DNA from: Brachynemurus nebulosus
Taxonomy: Eukaryota > Arthropoda > Insecta > Neuroptera > Myrmeleontidae
NCBI GenBank assembly: GCA_035578155.1
Contig: JAPWDM010000001.1
Span: forward strand, 17,028,725 to 17,092,724
DNA length: 64,000 nucleotides
Direction of reading: 5' to 3'
In this document: piece by piece, positions 1-12,922 of the stretch
Layout: every line of letters begins with the position of its first letter
Position numbering within the stretch: position 1 is the stretch's first letter
Translations under genes and position numbers: made by a program
Notes under the pieces: model-generated
Told to the model about the DNA's origin: nothing
The model's input: the letters and a program-made list of their open reading frames with translations, nothing else
Database searches by the model: none

Positions 1-1515
1 TAATTTTGTAATAAGCGTAAATAGCCTATTAGTGCTTAAACGCTTTTCTATAAATAAAAAAAAAAAAGTCCGTCAAGACAGAATCTATGAGAGACTGTAA
101 AAAATTCAGATTTAATTACATATTTGTAATTAAATTATTTACAAGGAAAAATATCTTTAGACAAGCTAAAATAATGGGAATTTGGGAATTTTTAAAGAAA
201 AAACTGATCTATAACTTAAGAGATTTATGACCCTAAAACTTTACATCATATTTTTCGTTTCAAAATAATGGGGATTGCAAAAATATTTTATTCGAGCTCA
301 TAATTATGTAGAATGTCAATGAACCAAACAAGATTCAAAAAAGTAACAAAAAAAAATTGACGAATTTGGACGAGTTTTTTAAAAAAATTTAAATTTTCAT
401 TAAATCTCATTTTCATAGGCCAAAAGATGTAGGAATTATGGGAGTGTAATAGACGGAAAACAGGCAGACAGACATAACTAATGTATAAGGATTTCAAAAT
501 TTATTTCTTTGGAATTCTAAAAAAGCGTGGTAAGTAGACTCTACCTCACGTTATATTAACCTAAGAGTTCTACACGTCTGTCTTGTAGAGGTACTCAACA
601 AAGTCACTGCCATTTGAATGTAATATTTAATATACCTTGGTAAGTTCCATTAATAAAAACGCACACTCCATTTGGGCAACGCACAGTTATTGCTGAATCC
701 TTACGAAAACCTGAATATCGATGTCTTATATGTAGATAACATTTCAAAGTACTACAGCTCTGGATTACTATAAGACGGAAAAAAGGGTTTTAAATTTAAA
801 TTATTCCTATTAAATCTTGATATGATTATAGTTAAATTTCAAAAAAAGAAATAATTATAGAAAATATACATACGAATGCAAAAACAGAAAAATGCCAAAA
901 AATGTAATTTAAATTTCATCTTCACATTCAAATATTTTTAAACGATCCGGCTTGAATATTTTAAAAATACACATTTCCATGGCTACAATCTAAAATTCCA
1001 AATAAGCAAACTCAAAATTGAAAAGTGGTTAAGAGAGGTTAAAGGAACTTCAACTTAATTTTTTAAAGCCTGTATAACGATATCTCGTAAGACACAGTAT
1101 GGGTAATTATTTCTGAAACTACATATTTATGAAAAACGGAAATTTTATCTACTTTTTAGTATTCCTCTTCAAGATTTGGAACAGTACGGAATTATAACGA
1201 TTTCGAGATCTTTTGTTTGGAATATTAGAAAGTACCGAAAATTAATAATAGTGACGGTAGTGATAAATGAGCAAGAGCGAATACAAGGGGGTGGTCATGG
1301 GGGGTCATGACCTGACCTGAACAGAGATTAATTCAAATTTTTATCATAGTTTATCTGACAACATCATAAATTTTACCAAGGACTTTTGTCGGTTCAGTCG
1401 CATTTATAAAAGGAAGTGGGTTATTTTGATAATAAAAGGAAAAGTTGTTGTATAGCTAACAGTATGTTATATAGCTAACAGAAACTGGATCCGCTGTTAC
1501 TGTACATTGCAAATA
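1..1515. other. AT-rich non-coding DNA
   Basis: No convincing gene, RNA or element end is seen. Open frames here are short and built from AT-rich filler, with no splice partners or recognisable motifs. Confidence 0.6.
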
Positions 1516-1974
1516 AAGCCGCTGCTACACGATGCTACGAACACCTTCCAACATTCGACGTTGGATGGTTCATAGCATCGTGTAGCCGTTGTTCGAACCT
1601 ACGAGTGTCCAATGTCGAGCGTCAAACGTTCGCATTTGGTCGTGTCCCGTTCGATGTCGGTATTTTTGCACCGAGTCAAAGGGATGCTTCGAACGTTTGA
1701 AGGTCAATGTTGGTTGTGTTGGTTGGTTCGACTCAGTAGCTGCACGACTCGTTCATGTGAAGAGAGACAACATCAGTGTATAACATTAGAGATAACATCA
1801 GACAGATAACAGTGTCGTCCACTGAGTACCAACACGTCATCATTCGTATTGGATCAAACATTCGATTCACCGTGTAGCAGATACATTCGTCGCACCAACT
1901 GTCGAACTTAATTGCTTCAAACGTTCGATCGAACGTTGGAAGGACCGTTCGTAGCATCGTGTAGAACCCGCTTA
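1516..1974. mobile_element. Foldback MITE-like element, CTACACGATGCTACGAAC ends
   Basis: The 18-base motif CTACACGATGCTACGAAC begins at 1525 and its reverse complement ends at 1964. The similarity continues inward through CCTTCCAAC. A third, inverted copy ends at 1585, so the left 61 bases form a hairpin of their own. The roughly 440-bp interior is less AT-rich than its surroundings and repeats CGTTCGA-like words. Two overlapping short open frames inside (1589-1809) show no known motif and are taken as chance. The superfamily is not assigned because I could not fix a target duplication. Confidence 0.6.
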
Positions 1975-2860
1975 ATAAGATATGCATAAGATATAAAATA
2001 TATGTACATACCTAGAATTTAAACCAACTTGCTTACAAATACCAATCAATGTGAAATCACCAAAAAACACAAACATCGACAGATTTCACGACATATAAAA
2101 AAAGTCAAAAAAATTTGCCCATCAACCTTAAAATTTTTAGAATCAGTTTTCTAGAACGAAATAAATAGACGAACTGAAAGTCAAGCGAGTGACGAATAGA
2201 CTAGTTAAAATTTTTCAATGAAAAGACGACTGAAAAAGTAATAAAGAAAAAGTTTTATCACTACCAAAAATAAATTTTCGTATTTTCTTTCACCACAAGG
2301 TTATCAATGAATAGCCAAAGATAAAATCAATGCCTTATAGGTAAATATATTTTTAAAATATCTCCATTTTTTAATTTTTCTTTTATTCACAATTTTGTTT
2401 AATACCAGGATTATAAGTTGAAAAGGGAGGAAATAAACTTTTTTAATTTTGCAATAATTTTCATTTAGTTTTCTCATTCGTTTTTCATCAATATAAAAAT
2501 TAATTTAACAAGTAATAATTCCTAAAGGAAATTTTCAATTATTTCCGTAGAAATAAATCCGATTAACTTTTCTTTTAAATTAATACGTATTATTTAGCAC
2601 TGATATTACAAGGTTTTTTCATTCAATTTGTTACATCGAAATTAAAAAGATAATATGACTCAAAATCAATTATGTTTTAATAACATTAGCAGTACTGTTA
2701 TAATCAAAAATTATGTAGCCTCCCGTAGCAAAAGTCATTTTTTGCAGGGGTAGATTCAGCCTTCAGATTAGAGCGAGTTATCTATAGAAATCATAACAAA
2801 ACTGTTAAAGTATATACTTTAACATAAATATTTTCTAAAGTAACTCGCAATGTTATTATT
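1975..2860. other. AT-rich non-coding DNA
   Basis: Nothing recognisable. Homopolymer runs and short AT repeats only. Confidence 0.6.
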
Positions 2861-3064
2861 CACTTATTATTACACGAGAGGTTTGTACTTTTTCGAATAA
2901 ATTTGGGTTTGTCTAACGAAAATTTGTTGCCTAGCAATTTAACGAGAAAAACTGCAAACTAACAAAAACGCGACAGCGGAGCTGAAGCGTTTTTGGGTTG
3001 ACAATTCTTCAAGTTAAATTGCTTTCGGGCAAGAAATCTGAGTTGTAGAAAACACAAATTTATT
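2861..3064 (+). repeat. Dispersed foldback repeat A, copy 1
   Basis: This roughly 200-bp stretch is repeated in direct orientation at 10754-10958 with scattered differences. Its core is an imperfect hairpin: TTGCCTAGCAATTTAACGAG on the left pairs with the later stretch that contains AGTTAAATTGCTT and GGCAAG. The shape is that of a small MITE without coding capacity. The short open frame at 3014-3196 on the minus strand overlaps it and is considered chance. Confidence 0.65.
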
Positions 3065-6000
3065 CAGAAAAAATATAAAACTCAAGTGTAATGCGGTAAG
3101 ATAATTTAACGAATAAATTAAATTAATATAATTCATATTATTATTTGATAACTCGTACATTGTTACTATGGTTCTGAAATCAGTTAAATTTACCAATAGG
3201 AAGTTTTGTTTCGTTATTATCGTGTTTACCTACAGCGAAATGACCAATTAAATGTTTTGTACTATTTTTCTCGCTGTAAAAATTTGTCTTTTGTTCCATG
3301 GTAAAAGTGAAAAAACTACAATATTCTTATGGGACTTAATACACATGAGTTAAATTATCAAAGTTAAAATTAAGAAACAAATTATTTTATGTGAAATGTT
3401 TTTACGTTAAAATAGACCAAAAATTTCAAAATTCTTAAAAATTCTAAAAGTTATGAGGATTTAGAATTGAGTACTGAAGACTGAGTTTCTATCGTTATGT
3501 GTGTAGCACTTTAATATTGATATCATTTTGAGCTGGGGTATTACAGTCAAAAAAATTCGTATCTAAAAAACTGGTATCAAAAAATTGGATTAATTAGTAT
3601 GAAAAAAGGGACGGTCTACGTATAATCGCATATAGACTACATTATAATCCAAATCTGGGTAGTCAAAAACTCCGTATAATCGAATAGGACAAAGTAGCCC
3701 AAAGCGGTTATCCTAAGACTCACAATCAGTGACTTGTAGCCTCAAAAGTACATAGTTCTTATATTTTATCAGATAGAATATTTATATACTTTAAACTAAA
3801 ACATGGTTTAAAAAATTTTTGTACGAAATTCGTTTTAATACAGAAAATACAAAACTTACGCGAAAAACCCAATTTGTCCGTACAGTGAGCCTAAAGTAGG
3901 TAAGCCTTTTGTGAAAGACCCTAATATGTGCACAAATGAAGGCCGGATTAGTCCAACTACAATAAGATTCTAATAAGACAAATGGAATGAGAACCAGATA
4001 TGCCGATATGTACCTAGAATTTGAAGAATGCTTTGAACCCTTTACCTATTACTAATCGGAAAATGCCAATACCTAAGCACGCTTGGCCACTTTGCTGATC
4101 CTGTCGCCAGAGCACTATGGCATTTCTTTATTGTTTAGTTAGACACTAAATTTTCTTTAAAAAAAAAAAAAGTTTTTAAAAAATACGCTGGCATTTTAGA
4201 TGATCATCTCTTGGACTATACCATGTTTAAATATTCCAAAAGTTACTGACATTTTATTACAATAATTAAACGAAGCTCGCGCCAATTTTAACTAAATTTG
4301 GCTATTCAGCTTAGAAACTATTTCTTTTAGTTAACATTTATTTAACGTTAAATTGAAAATTGGAAATTTATGTTACTTTAAATAAAAGAAAAAACTAATA
4401 AACATAAATTAAATTTGCTAAAAAAAAGTCTTAATTAATTATTTTTTTAAGGTTATTTTTAAAATATATCTTTTGGTAAATTAAAAATTTCCGAAAAGCA
4501 AAAAAGCAAAATGGTATGTTAAAAATAGACAGATTGTCTGACCTGTTCTCAAAGCCAAAGACATTCTGTACACCCATAAAAAATAATTTAAAATATGATT
4601 TTGTTAACATAAATACCTGTTTTTATTTTGTCTAATTTATTTTTATTATTAATACATAAAACACAACCCAGGTGCATTATGAATGAAACGACAATTTTGA
4701 AGACAGAAAAAAATTTGAAAACCAGATAACAAAATTATTTCCAATAAATTACGGTATAGAAGTTTATTCAACTCATGTTAGGAAATACATATTATACCTA
4801 TAGATATAGCAGGAGAGCCGACAACATCCGAGGTCAAAAAGTCTTATAGAATTTTACATATTTGTCATCTCCAGTGTACACATAAATATATTATTGTTAG
4901 TATTTCTAGTTAGAGCATACCTGACACCGAAGAGCTCTCAAAGTTATAATGAAAAGCTGTACCATTAGAGTTTTACAAAAGGTTGAAAATTTGACAAGAT
5001 ATAGATATCGAAAGCAAAGAAGTAAAAACCACCAATCAGATCACTGGCTGGTGGAATATCTCCAGTTAGCACCTCCTATAACTTGGTTGAACAAAGGTCG
5101 ATCTGTATTATTGTCGCCGAAACTAGGTCGGTCAAAGAGTTTCATAAATGCAAAAATTTTACAGGATGAATTATTCACTTAACCTAATTAACGAAAATTA
5201 TAATCCGAATGTATTCTCGTAGAACAGAGCCAGTTAACACCTCCTGTAGAATTGGCTTTGTGAGCTCTAATTATGCAACTCCTAAAAAGTGCTGACTGGA
5301 GTTGTCACGGTATAGTCATCGCCAATCAGCCACTACTACTTTATAGACTACACGCTAATATTTCCAGTCAGTACTTTCTAGGACTTTCAGCCACGGAATG
5401 ATTGGTCATTTTCACTATCCCACTCTATCGGTTATACCCTTAAAAATTTTTGATCCTTACAGACCTTTTTAATGGTCCTATTTCTCACTACAACTTTGAG
5501 GGTCCATCGGTACCAGGTGTTCCCAAACTAGAGGTACCTACTGACCGTAATATAGTTATATGCAAACTGATGACACAAAAATACGTAAATCTCAAATTAA
5601 TAAAATTGTCTGACCACGAGTGTCGCCAGCTCTCCGACTAATATAAAAAACATTTACATCAAATCTTCTTAGTATGTAATATAAGTATATTATCTTAATA
5701 CATACATATTGACAATCTATTTATTACTACGCCCCAATACACTCAATACAATTAAGTACGAAATTACACGAACAACTCACAATCAGAGATAATAGCAAGA
5801 TTCAGATACAAACCTTTGCATTGCAGTTCATGAACCTTACTCCGTATTTCACCTTTGTATTTGAATGTGAACAATAATAATCGCAAATTGATAAGGTTAA
5901 ACCAGTATCTTTTTTATAGCAAAAAAAGTTTCACTTCACATAAAAGCAACTACTTACAAGCAACAACATTCAATTTTAGCATATTATTCTTAAATACTGA

Positions 6001-6083
6001 AATTAGAAAGATTTGTTAATAAGGTTTCCAGTTATAACAAGACGTCCTAAATAATTTGTTTTCTGTATATTATTGCAAAATTG
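3065..6083. other. AT-rich non-coding DNA with two unexplained short open frames
   Basis: No gene is recognised. Open frames of 77 codons at 4949-5182 and 63 codons at 5450-5641, both plus strand, are less AT-biased than their surroundings. Neither has a recognisable domain, splice signals or a promoter, so they may be chance or decayed fragments. The remainder is low-complexity AT-rich sequence. Confidence 0.5.
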
Positions 6084-7032
6084 TTAACCCGGCGTGTGTA
6101 CACTGGGTCTTTAAAGGAACAGTGGAAATTTAAGACTCAAATTTCGCTCTCATGAATAAAGTGCGGGCTTTGGCTACTCTCCGTAAAAAATCTAGTTAGT
6201 AGTGGGGACTCAAGGTCCAATGGATGCTTGGGTCTGGCGATTGACTTGCTGATGCGAGCGAGTGAAAGTTTCATCCGTTCGCTAAAAGGGTCCGTGTACA
6301 CACGGCGTCAGTATTTTCGAAGGTAAGTGAATGGTGTTAGTTTTATCTTTGTCGTAGTTTTTCAGTTTTTTAAACCTAAAATAAATTACTGTATACCGTT
6401 ATAATTCATTGATGGATCTACCTTAGATAACATGGATAACGTGCACAGCAGTGGAATCGCGACTTTATTTTTTCATTTTTTTTATTTTTTTATATAAAAC
6501 AAAATTTTGCTCCATTTTTTTTCTTTACTTTCTTCCTTTTTCTGTTTTTTCTGTTTTTTCTATTATTATTTAATTTCTTTTATATTTTCAATAATAAAAA
6601 CTCATTTTGTGCCAAATAATTACTGTCCCGTTTATTGTGACTCGCCTGTAAATATTCCCCATTTTCAGGTGCTTGAATAATTCACCTTTTTGGAGCCAAT
6701 GCCAAAAAAACTATATTCATTTGAAAGCTCATAGTATAAGCTATAAAAGCCTAAAACCATTGTTTTAATATTCCTTCATTGTAGAGTTAGAAATTTTTTT
6801 ACAAAATTTTATTTTTTATACTTTTTGGACTACTGGTCGATTTTTATTAATAACAGTTTTAAGTTTTTGACTCTGAAAACTGCTGGGCCATGTAGTAGAC
6901 ACTCCAAAAAGTAACTCAGAATTTTTTGAGATTTTTTGGAAGCCAAGAAAACTTTGAAAACACGACCGTTCCCTGAAAGACCCAGTGTACACACCGTGTT
7001 CTTGAAAATATAGTGTACACACGCCGGGTTAA
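6084..7032. mobile_element. TTAA-flanked piggyBac-type MITE, family 1
   Basis: TTAA stands at both ends (6084-6087 and 7029-7032). It is followed on the left by CCCGGCGTGTGTACACT and preceded on the right by the exact reverse complement. A second inverted copy of GTGTACACTGGGTCTTT lies just inside the right end, and a related GTGTACACACGGCGTC motif lies near 6290, giving the subterminal repeats typical of piggyBac-like elements. TTAA duplication plus a CCC-type terminus is the established signature of that superfamily. The 949-bp interior is poly-T-rich and encodes no transposase. The open frame 6816-7022 reads through the right terminal repeats and is not a gene. Confidence 0.85.
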
Positions 7033-7671
7033 TAATAATTGAATTTTACCAACAATCCCTTAATTTTTATAGAACATACTAAAGAATCTTTCAAACATAC
7101 GAAAATATAAATCTGTATTAAACTATTTTTGTAAGTCTTTTTTATGTTCTTCGACACTTACCTGTACAATGTATAAACAATTAAACTTTAACTAACCACT
7201 TTATATTAATTCGTGAAATTCTCTATTAATACATGGAAATTGGATACATATTTTCCTTTCTTGTTTATAAATAAACAACCTTGTTATTTTACTCTCGACT
7301 TCCTCTATAATATTCAATCATTACTCATCATGCATTTTAATAAGTCACATACATGCGTGGATACAAGTGTATCCACAATCAAAATGATAAAAATTAATTC
7401 TATTACTCAAATATATGTAAATTAATTTTGAGAATAATATCCAATTCCTCATATGACTTGTCTCTCCTGGTTAATAAAAACACTTAACACCGACTAGTCC
7501 AACGTTTCCTAAACGAATCTTTCGCAAGCTGTCACTGTGTGTTAAGCCGGGTAAGATTGAGAAAACGGCACTTGATGCAAAATTGATTGTTTTTATAGGA
7601 AATAATACTTTTTAGCCCCGAATACATTCCTGTCAAATTTCAACCCCCCAAGGCTAATAGTTTATGAATAA
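7033..7671. other. AT-rich non-coding DNA
   Basis: No element ends or genes recognised. A 70-codon open frame at 7213-7425 has AT-driven composition and no motif. Confidence 0.55.
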
Positions 7672-7992
7672 ACAAATACCCCTGTCGCAGCAACCTGCAT
7701 AACCTAGCGAATTTTCGTTTCTAAAAATTCGTTTTTCTCGGAAACCAGTGTACATGGAATGATGGTTTAAAAACCTTTTTATGTAATTTCTCTTCCTCTT
7801 TCTAATCGTGTAAAAAAACGTCGGAAAAACTTTTGAATAAGTAGAAATTTTGACAAAAAAATTTTTTTTTTCACGAACAAAAACCATGTTCCGGACATCG
7901 GACGTGTCTGGCTAACGAATTTGTCCAACGGTTTGGTACTCCCAACATTTTCACCAAATTTCGTAAACCTTCGTTCGAGAGTTATCGTGCGG

Positions 7993-7995
<3 letters not shown>
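7672..7995 (+). repeat. Dispersed repeat B, copy 1, ending in a TA microsatellite
   Basis: The segment starting near CCCCTGTCGCAGCAACCTGC recurs at 25687-26025 and, in part, at 26683-26835, all in the same orientation. This copy runs directly into a TA tract. A unit end fixed against a simple repeat is common for the 3' ends of non-LTR retroelements or SINEs, but no reverse transcriptase is present. The open frame on the complement (7654-7887) shares a CCDR-type stretch with the 25.7-kb copy, reflecting repeat homology and not proof of coding. Confidence 0.6.

Positions 7996-8061
<66 letters not shown>
7996..8061. repeat. (TA)n microsatellite
   Basis: About 33 uninterrupted TA units. The open frame 7921-8136 is an artefact of this tract (alternating Tyr-Ile). 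Confidence 0.97.
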
Positions 8062-8063
<2 letters not shown>

Positions 8064-8738
8064 CTTAAAATCGGGACAGTTGGCAACCCTAGTTATATCC
8101 CCTTATTATAATAAATGTTTTAATTTTTTAATTTAACTAAATTTTTTGGCATTTACGCGTTAGCGACACCCACCATTTTTTGATCAATAATATTATGTCT
8201 CTTACGGCCGGTTTTACATTCACATTTAAAGCCGACTTTAACACTAAAGCCAACTTTAAAACTGATTTTATTTTTGGTACTGTTTTACAATCAAATTTAA
8301 AGCCCCGTTAGTGTAAAAGTCGACTTTAAACTAAAGTACGAATTATCTGGACTTTTACTGTTTAAAGTCGGCTTTAAAACACATCTGTCAAGTAGTTAGG
8401 TGAGTTTCTGTTATTGCATTTTCCAATATTTTTGGAATAATAAAAAAAAGAAAATAATAAAAAATGAGTAGTACTCTATAACATGTATATTCATGGAAAG
8501 ATTTTAATTGGTAGAACCACGGAGGTATGTAGAGATGGCATTTCGTATGTGTGAATATTACGGAAATGAAGCATTACACACACATTTACAATCGCATACG
8601 TACCTAAAAATACCATTGTGATCTCTTAACAATTTTAAATAGGGGATATTTTTATAAAACCAATATAGGGAACAAAGGAATATTGAGTAAAGTATTTGCC
8701 AATAACAAAAACTTTTTTAATCACTTTAAACTTTTTAG
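8062..8738. other. Non-coding DNA with a possible small inverted-repeat element
   Basis: TTTAAAGCCGACTTTAA at about 8225-8241 is mirrored by TTTAAAGTCGGCTTTAA at about 8361-8377, with a third related word near 8320. This may be a MITE of roughly 190 bp, but its boundaries and target duplication are not clear. Nothing else is recognised. Confidence 0.4.
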
Positions 8739-9206
8739 GTGATTATATCTGCCTCTATCTCTAACATCCCCCACCAATACATTATTTACTCCAATTTATA
8801 TTATAAATAGTTTTCGCCTAAAAGAACAATTTTTAGTTATGTTTTTCACCTGAGGATGGTGTAAAAGCCGAAAGTCGACTCGTGTTTTTCTATTGTGATT
8901 ATATCTGCCTCTATCTCTAACATCCCCCACCAATACATTATTTACTCCAATTTATATTATAAATAGTTTTCGCCTAAAAGAACAATTTTTAGTTATGTTT
9001 CTTACCTGAGGATGGTGTAAAAGCCGAAAGTCGACTCGTGTTTTTCTATTGTGATTATATCTGCCTCTATCTCTAACATCCCCCACCAATACATTATTTA
9101 CTCCAATTTATATTATAAATAGTTTTCGCCTAAAAGAACAATTTTTAGTTATGTTTTTCACCTGAGGATGGTGTAAAAGCCGAAAGTCGACTGGTGTTTT
9201 TCTATG
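8739..9206 (+). repeat. 156-bp tandem satellite (3 monomers) with hammerhead-like cores
   Basis: Three nearly identical monomers start at 8739, 8895 and 9051. Each contains CTGAGGA (8850, 9006, 9162), a short stem-like spacer, GAAA, the self-complementary GTCGAC, and then the cleavage-site position. This matches the order of conserved elements in a type I hammerhead ribozyme with a minimal stem III. The putative stem I bases CAC and GTG flank the core correctly. Stem II is poorly paired. Monomer 3 has G where monomers 1 and 2 have C at the cleavage position, which is incompatible with cleavage in known hammerheads. Tandem hammerhead satellites are known in animals; activity here is inference. 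Confidence 0.75.
8847..8884 (+). ncRNA. Hammerhead-like ribozyme motif in satellite monomer 1
   Basis: The CTGANGA core is at 8850-8856, GAAA at 8870-8873, a GTCGAC stem III at 8874-8879 and TC at 8880-8881. The same motif recurs at 9006 and, with a changed cleavage base, at 9162. Stem II has weak pairing, so self-cleavage is uncertain. Confidence 0.5.
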
Positions 9207-9729
9207 GTTTTGCTGTGAAAAGTGACAAGGCAACGATCCCATGTTTTAATATGGATTTTCGCAAAGTAAACCTGTCTAGTATGAATTATTTAAAAACTTT
9301 TTTTTGGTTTTTTGATGTTTTTTAATGAAAATAAGAGTTATACATATGTATAAAAAAATACATAAAAAATATATACATAAAAAAATTTTGTTTAGACACC
9401 CATGTGTATAACATTATAAAATGGCGGATACCCATATTTAATTTTTAAAACATGATCTAAACATACGCACATATTTAAGAAAGTAGTGTACATATGTACG
9501 CAATATGTAGCTCGCCCCTCTCACTTGATCATTTTGTTGCACTTCTCGGAGTGTGCAGAAAGTGGATTTTTTCTGTAATATAATTACTTACGCTCATAAC
9601 TACGACAAACAAGTTTAGACAAACGTCTAGCTTTACCTGCCGTTTGTCTTCTTTTGTTAACACAATGACGGGCCATGTCGAATTATGACGAAATGACCAA
9701 CTGGTATACTATTTTGACAGCTAATATAA
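9207..9729. other. AT-rich non-coding DNA
   Basis: No gene or element boundary is recognised between the satellite and the next inverted-repeat element. Confidence 0.55.
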
Positions 9730-9967
9730 TTTGTGTGAAATTCTGGACGTCGTAAGACGTAATGTATGAGCTAGTAAAATTTCACTTGACGTTTTACAAA
9801 GAGAAAAACTGAATCTAAACAATCAAATAGAAAAACTAAAAAAGAAATCAATGTCAATTTTGTTTTATTAATAAAAAAATATAAAGGGCAGATAATGTTG
9901 GACTTTTATAAATTTAAACTAGTTTATCATAGTTATGTACGTATGTAATTATATTATTTTAGGAATG

Positions 9968-10011
<44 letters not shown>
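9968..10011. repeat. (CTA)n microsatellite
   Basis: About 14 perfect CTA/ACT trinucleotide units. Confidence 0.95.
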
Positions 10012-10017
10012 GCTAAA

Positions 10018-10645
<628 letters not shown>

Positions 10646-10753
10646 AAAAAACATTTATTTTATAAAACTGCCAAATAATAAATAAAATTAAATTATGTTT
10701 AATTAAATTAAATGTTTTGAATGGACAAATTCACAATTATCTTTTTTTTTTGT

Positions 10754-10958
10754 CACTTATTATTGCACGAGAGGTTCGTATTTTTTCGAATAAATGTGGG
10801 TCTGTCTAACGAAAATTTGTTGCCTAGCAATTTAACGAGAAGAATTGTCAACTAACAAAAAAGCGACAATGAAGCTGAAGCGTTTTTGTTAGCTGACAGT
10901 TCTTCGAGTTAAATTGCTTCTAGGCAAGAAATCTAAGTTGTAGAAAACACAAATTTAT
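10754..10958 (+). repeat. Dispersed foldback repeat A, copy 2
   Basis: Direct-orientation relative of 2861-3064. The hairpin is clearer here: TTGCCTAGCAATTTAACGAG near 10820 pairs with the stretch ending CTAGGCAA near 10927, and the ACTAACAAAAA and TTTTTGTTAGC words near the loop also pair. Confidence 0.7.
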
Positions 10959-11330
10959 GCCGTTTATATTTTTTTATTAATAAGACAAAATAGACATTGA
11001 TTTCTATTTTGTTAGAGTTCCTTTATAAAACGTCAACTGAAACTTTACTAGCTCATACACAACGTCTTACGACGTCAACAATTTCATACAAACTTTGAAT
11101 AATTGAGTAAGTTTATATAATAAATAAGCTATTGTTCTAAAGCGCAAGTAGCAACCATAAATATAACTGACAGGTAACCATAGCTATGGTAGTTAAATGT
11201 GTATGCTGTTCATATTCACAGTACGTTTATGTCTCAACAACCAATATGTGTTAAACAGTTAAGTAAAAGTAGCCTATGCCATGCGTGACTTCGCTCGACG
11301 CACGCTTTTTGAAATTAACCGTACATGGAT

Positions 11331-11695
11331 CAGAGGCGTAGCGAACATAACTGGCGCCCGGTGAGTGGCACTTTCATTGCGCCCCCCTTAACTTCTAAAA
11401 TTTTAAAAATTTTAGATAGTGGAAGAGTGTATTTAAAATTTCGGAAAAAAATTTTTCTCGTAGTATATTAAATTTTTCCCTAAAAGTGTGTGTCTATATA
11501 TTTGAAGTCATAACCTGGAAGTAATTTCGTAACTTTCCTACACTTTCACGTAGCGAAACTCTAATGACAAACACAACAAAAAATTTTAAAGTAATAGCGT
11601 CCCTCCTATTAGCTCTTGGCGCCCCTCTCAAAGTGGCGTCCGGATCATTATAGTACCCCCCCCCCCCCCTTTGCACCCTCCTCGCTTCGCCACTG
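11331..11695. mobile_element. hAT-type MITE with exact 8-bp target duplication
   Basis: The element begins CAGAGGCGTAGCGA and ends GCTTCGCCACTG, short imperfect inverted termini of the CAG-GGCG type typical of hAT elements. ACATGGAT is duplicated exactly at 11323-11330 and 11696-11703, the 8-bp duplication expected for hAT transposition. The 365-bp interior is non-coding and contains a poly-C run. The open frame at 11494-11676 reads through this run and is not a gene. Confidence 0.88.
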
Positions 11696-11703
11696 ACATG
11701 GAT

Positions 11704-12922
11704 ATATCGTTAAGCGTACGACAATACACAAATGTCATACGCTTAGAGAAATCATATAATATATAGAATGTTTCTCTACACAATTTATTTTTATATAAAA
11801 ATTCAAATATTTTTGTAAAAATAAATTTTTAAGTAATATTCTTAGCTACATAATATTTATTTCTCATTGTAAGCTTGGAAATTATAATATACAGGATGGA
11901 AACAGATTTATCGAACAAATACAATAGGATACAATAGGCAAATACAATAGGAAATTTTTCCTAAGATCAATGTGATCTTTAATCCCTCTGACCAATCATA
12001 TTTCGTTTTTAAATCGTATTACTACAGATACAAAATATTTTGATATTTGTCAAATTAAATTTAAAATCAAATAGCAAATGCCAAGCTGATTTTGTCTACG
12101 GTAATATGATAATGATCCGTAATTAATTTATAACTATGAAAATACTGTATACCCATGGTAACATAACCTAAAAACGAAATATTATGTTAAAAAAGTGTCA
12201 GAAACTACACTGATCTTACGAAGAATTTTCATTTCACAATTAACGATTCATAAATACGATCGGTTGAAACAAATACACTCATCAGGGCACCAACCCGAAA
12301 AATCGCAAATGAATTGACTAATATCGATATCAACCATCCTCTTGGCGCGATACAGCATTGGTTCCGTACAAGCTAGATTACCTGGAACAATTTGTACCAT
12401 GGTACCATAAATCTAAACCAAAAAAAAAAATTATGTAAGTATGTATATTGCTTTTACATCAGTTGGCGACACTTTTAAAAGAGGACAAAAGAGTAAAAAG
12501 AAATATTGTTTATAATCTGAACAGAATGGTTGACAAAAGTAGATTCTAACTATGGCGGCCTTGCGTCCAACGTTGGCAGCCTGGTATGTCCTATACACAG
12601 ACCAATGAACTATTATACTACCAGACAAAACGCAAAGCCAGTTTCTGGGCATTTTTCTTGAAGCAGGTAACAGGGTGAGACGCGTGAAATTTAAAGAAAT
12701 AATATAATGTCAATTTTTTAGCAAATGCGATTATAATTATTGCAGAACATAATTTGTATATGTACGTATTTTGAAAATAAAGCGAATGTTACTTTTTTTC
12801 TCTCAAAAATTTTGCAGTTTCTTCTCAAAAAAGTAAAATTTTATTATCAGTATTATATTTTGACAGTAATTATTTGAAAACATTACTATGGATACAATGC
12901 ATTACTATATTACAGAATACTA
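11704..12922. other. Non-coding DNA
   Basis: A few AATACAATAGG-type words repeat at about 11925-11955. No gene is recognised. The open frame 12431-12652 (minus) has no motif or supporting signals. Confidence 0.55.

Noticed and set aside
7921..8136. Tyr-Ile repeat proteins (also at 31942-32394, 36130-36405 and 61978-62301)
   Set aside because: Artefacts of TA and TG microsatellites.
8739..9206. CRISPR-like array
   Set aside because: The 156-bp units are directly tandem without unique spacers, and the genome is eukaryotic.
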